From Ceratothoa steindachneri (lineage: Eukaryota > Arthropoda > Malacostraca > Isopoda > Cymothoidae), in the NCBI GenBank assembly GCA_963969495.1, contig OZ018331.1:153000684-153064683 (forward strand): a stretch of DNA of 64,000 bases, given 5' to 3'. The position numbers and the translations under genes were made by a program. Below are positions 63,964-64,000 of this stretch, in pieces. The notes below the pieces were generated by a model. It was not told the origin of the DNA and searched no databases. It saw only the letters and a program-made list of their open reading frames with translations. The number at the start of each line of letters is the position of its first letter. The stretch's first letter is position 1.

Positions 63964-64000
63964 ACTTTTATGGTCATTTCTGATCCATGTATACTGACCC

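Larger units (their letters stand above)
61360..63990 (-). mobile_element. LINE of the second family (E10), runs off the right edge
   Basis: Minus strand, same type as 44085-45672. From right to left: end of the endonuclease (MIDFVLVNNKFYDIFID), linker (63446-63177), RT fingers (KKAPGPDYLKPELYKV, 63000-62940), FTANRHIEDNLF, motif B GIRQG.TGSTT.FKLITYQ (about 62450), motif C YFFADDGLILTLSLND (about 62330), C-terminal SVYQRILGAAKYS and a CHQEMENIQHFILIC knuckle (about 61490). Many stops, very A+T-rich. Confidence 0.82.

Overview
This is eukaryotic, repeat-dominated DNA. I found no host protein-coding gene, rRNA or convincing tRNA. Almost everything that can be read is transposable element: Ty3/gypsy LTR retrotransposons, CR1-like and other non-LTR retrotransposons (LINEs), one Tc1/mariner and one piggyBac relic, small terminal-inverted-repeat (TIR) elements, (AT)n microsatellites and long poly-G and polypyrimidine runs. 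CR1-like elements carrying esterase and PHD domains, together with long (AT)n tracts, suggest an invertebrate, perhaps an arthropod such as a decapod crustacean. That assignment is inference, not proof.

Left half (1-37 kb) is LTR-retrotransposon territory. A CsRn1-like Ty3/gypsy family occurs as a minus-strand degenerate copy (60-3091), a plus-strand fragment (about 19200-20640), a copy with both LTRs (25045-29808) and a solo LTR (15499-16390). A second group has gags starting with a shared N-terminal motif followed by a charged coiled coil. Its members are element C (LTR 3092-4289, gag/PR 10530-12010), element A (4715-10406, TSD GTGTG, inserted into C's leader), element D (12010-14794, minus) and element B (30380-36970, TSD ATGCG, minus). 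Solo LTRs of related type lie at about 20698-22277 and 23243-24183 (TSD ATATT). A mariner (16402-17758) sits in the (AT)n tract of the CsRn1-type solo LTR, and a piggyBac relic follows.

Right half (37-64 kb) is LINE territory: an endonuclease fragment (37.5 kb), SINE-like repeats (39.5-40.4 kb), five or more CR1-like elements on both strands, two LINEs of a second family (44085-45672 plus; 61360-end minus), a third LINE (54313-58755 plus) interrupted by a 1175-bp TIR element, and a YMDD reverse transcriptase fragment (43.1-43.8 kb). Many insertions are nested, so the order of events can be read.

Most notable observations: (1) a phase-correct TTTAAAC -1 frameshift heptamer at the gag/pol overlap in all three CsRn1-like copies; (2) LTR leaders built as arrays of short hairpins whose stems covary between repeated modules; (3) element B has domain order PR-IN-RT-RNase H; (4) element A is a gag-only, near-identical-LTR, apparently recent non-autonomous element sharing leader and primer-binding site with B; (5) an old LTR end plus PBS is captured inside LTR A.
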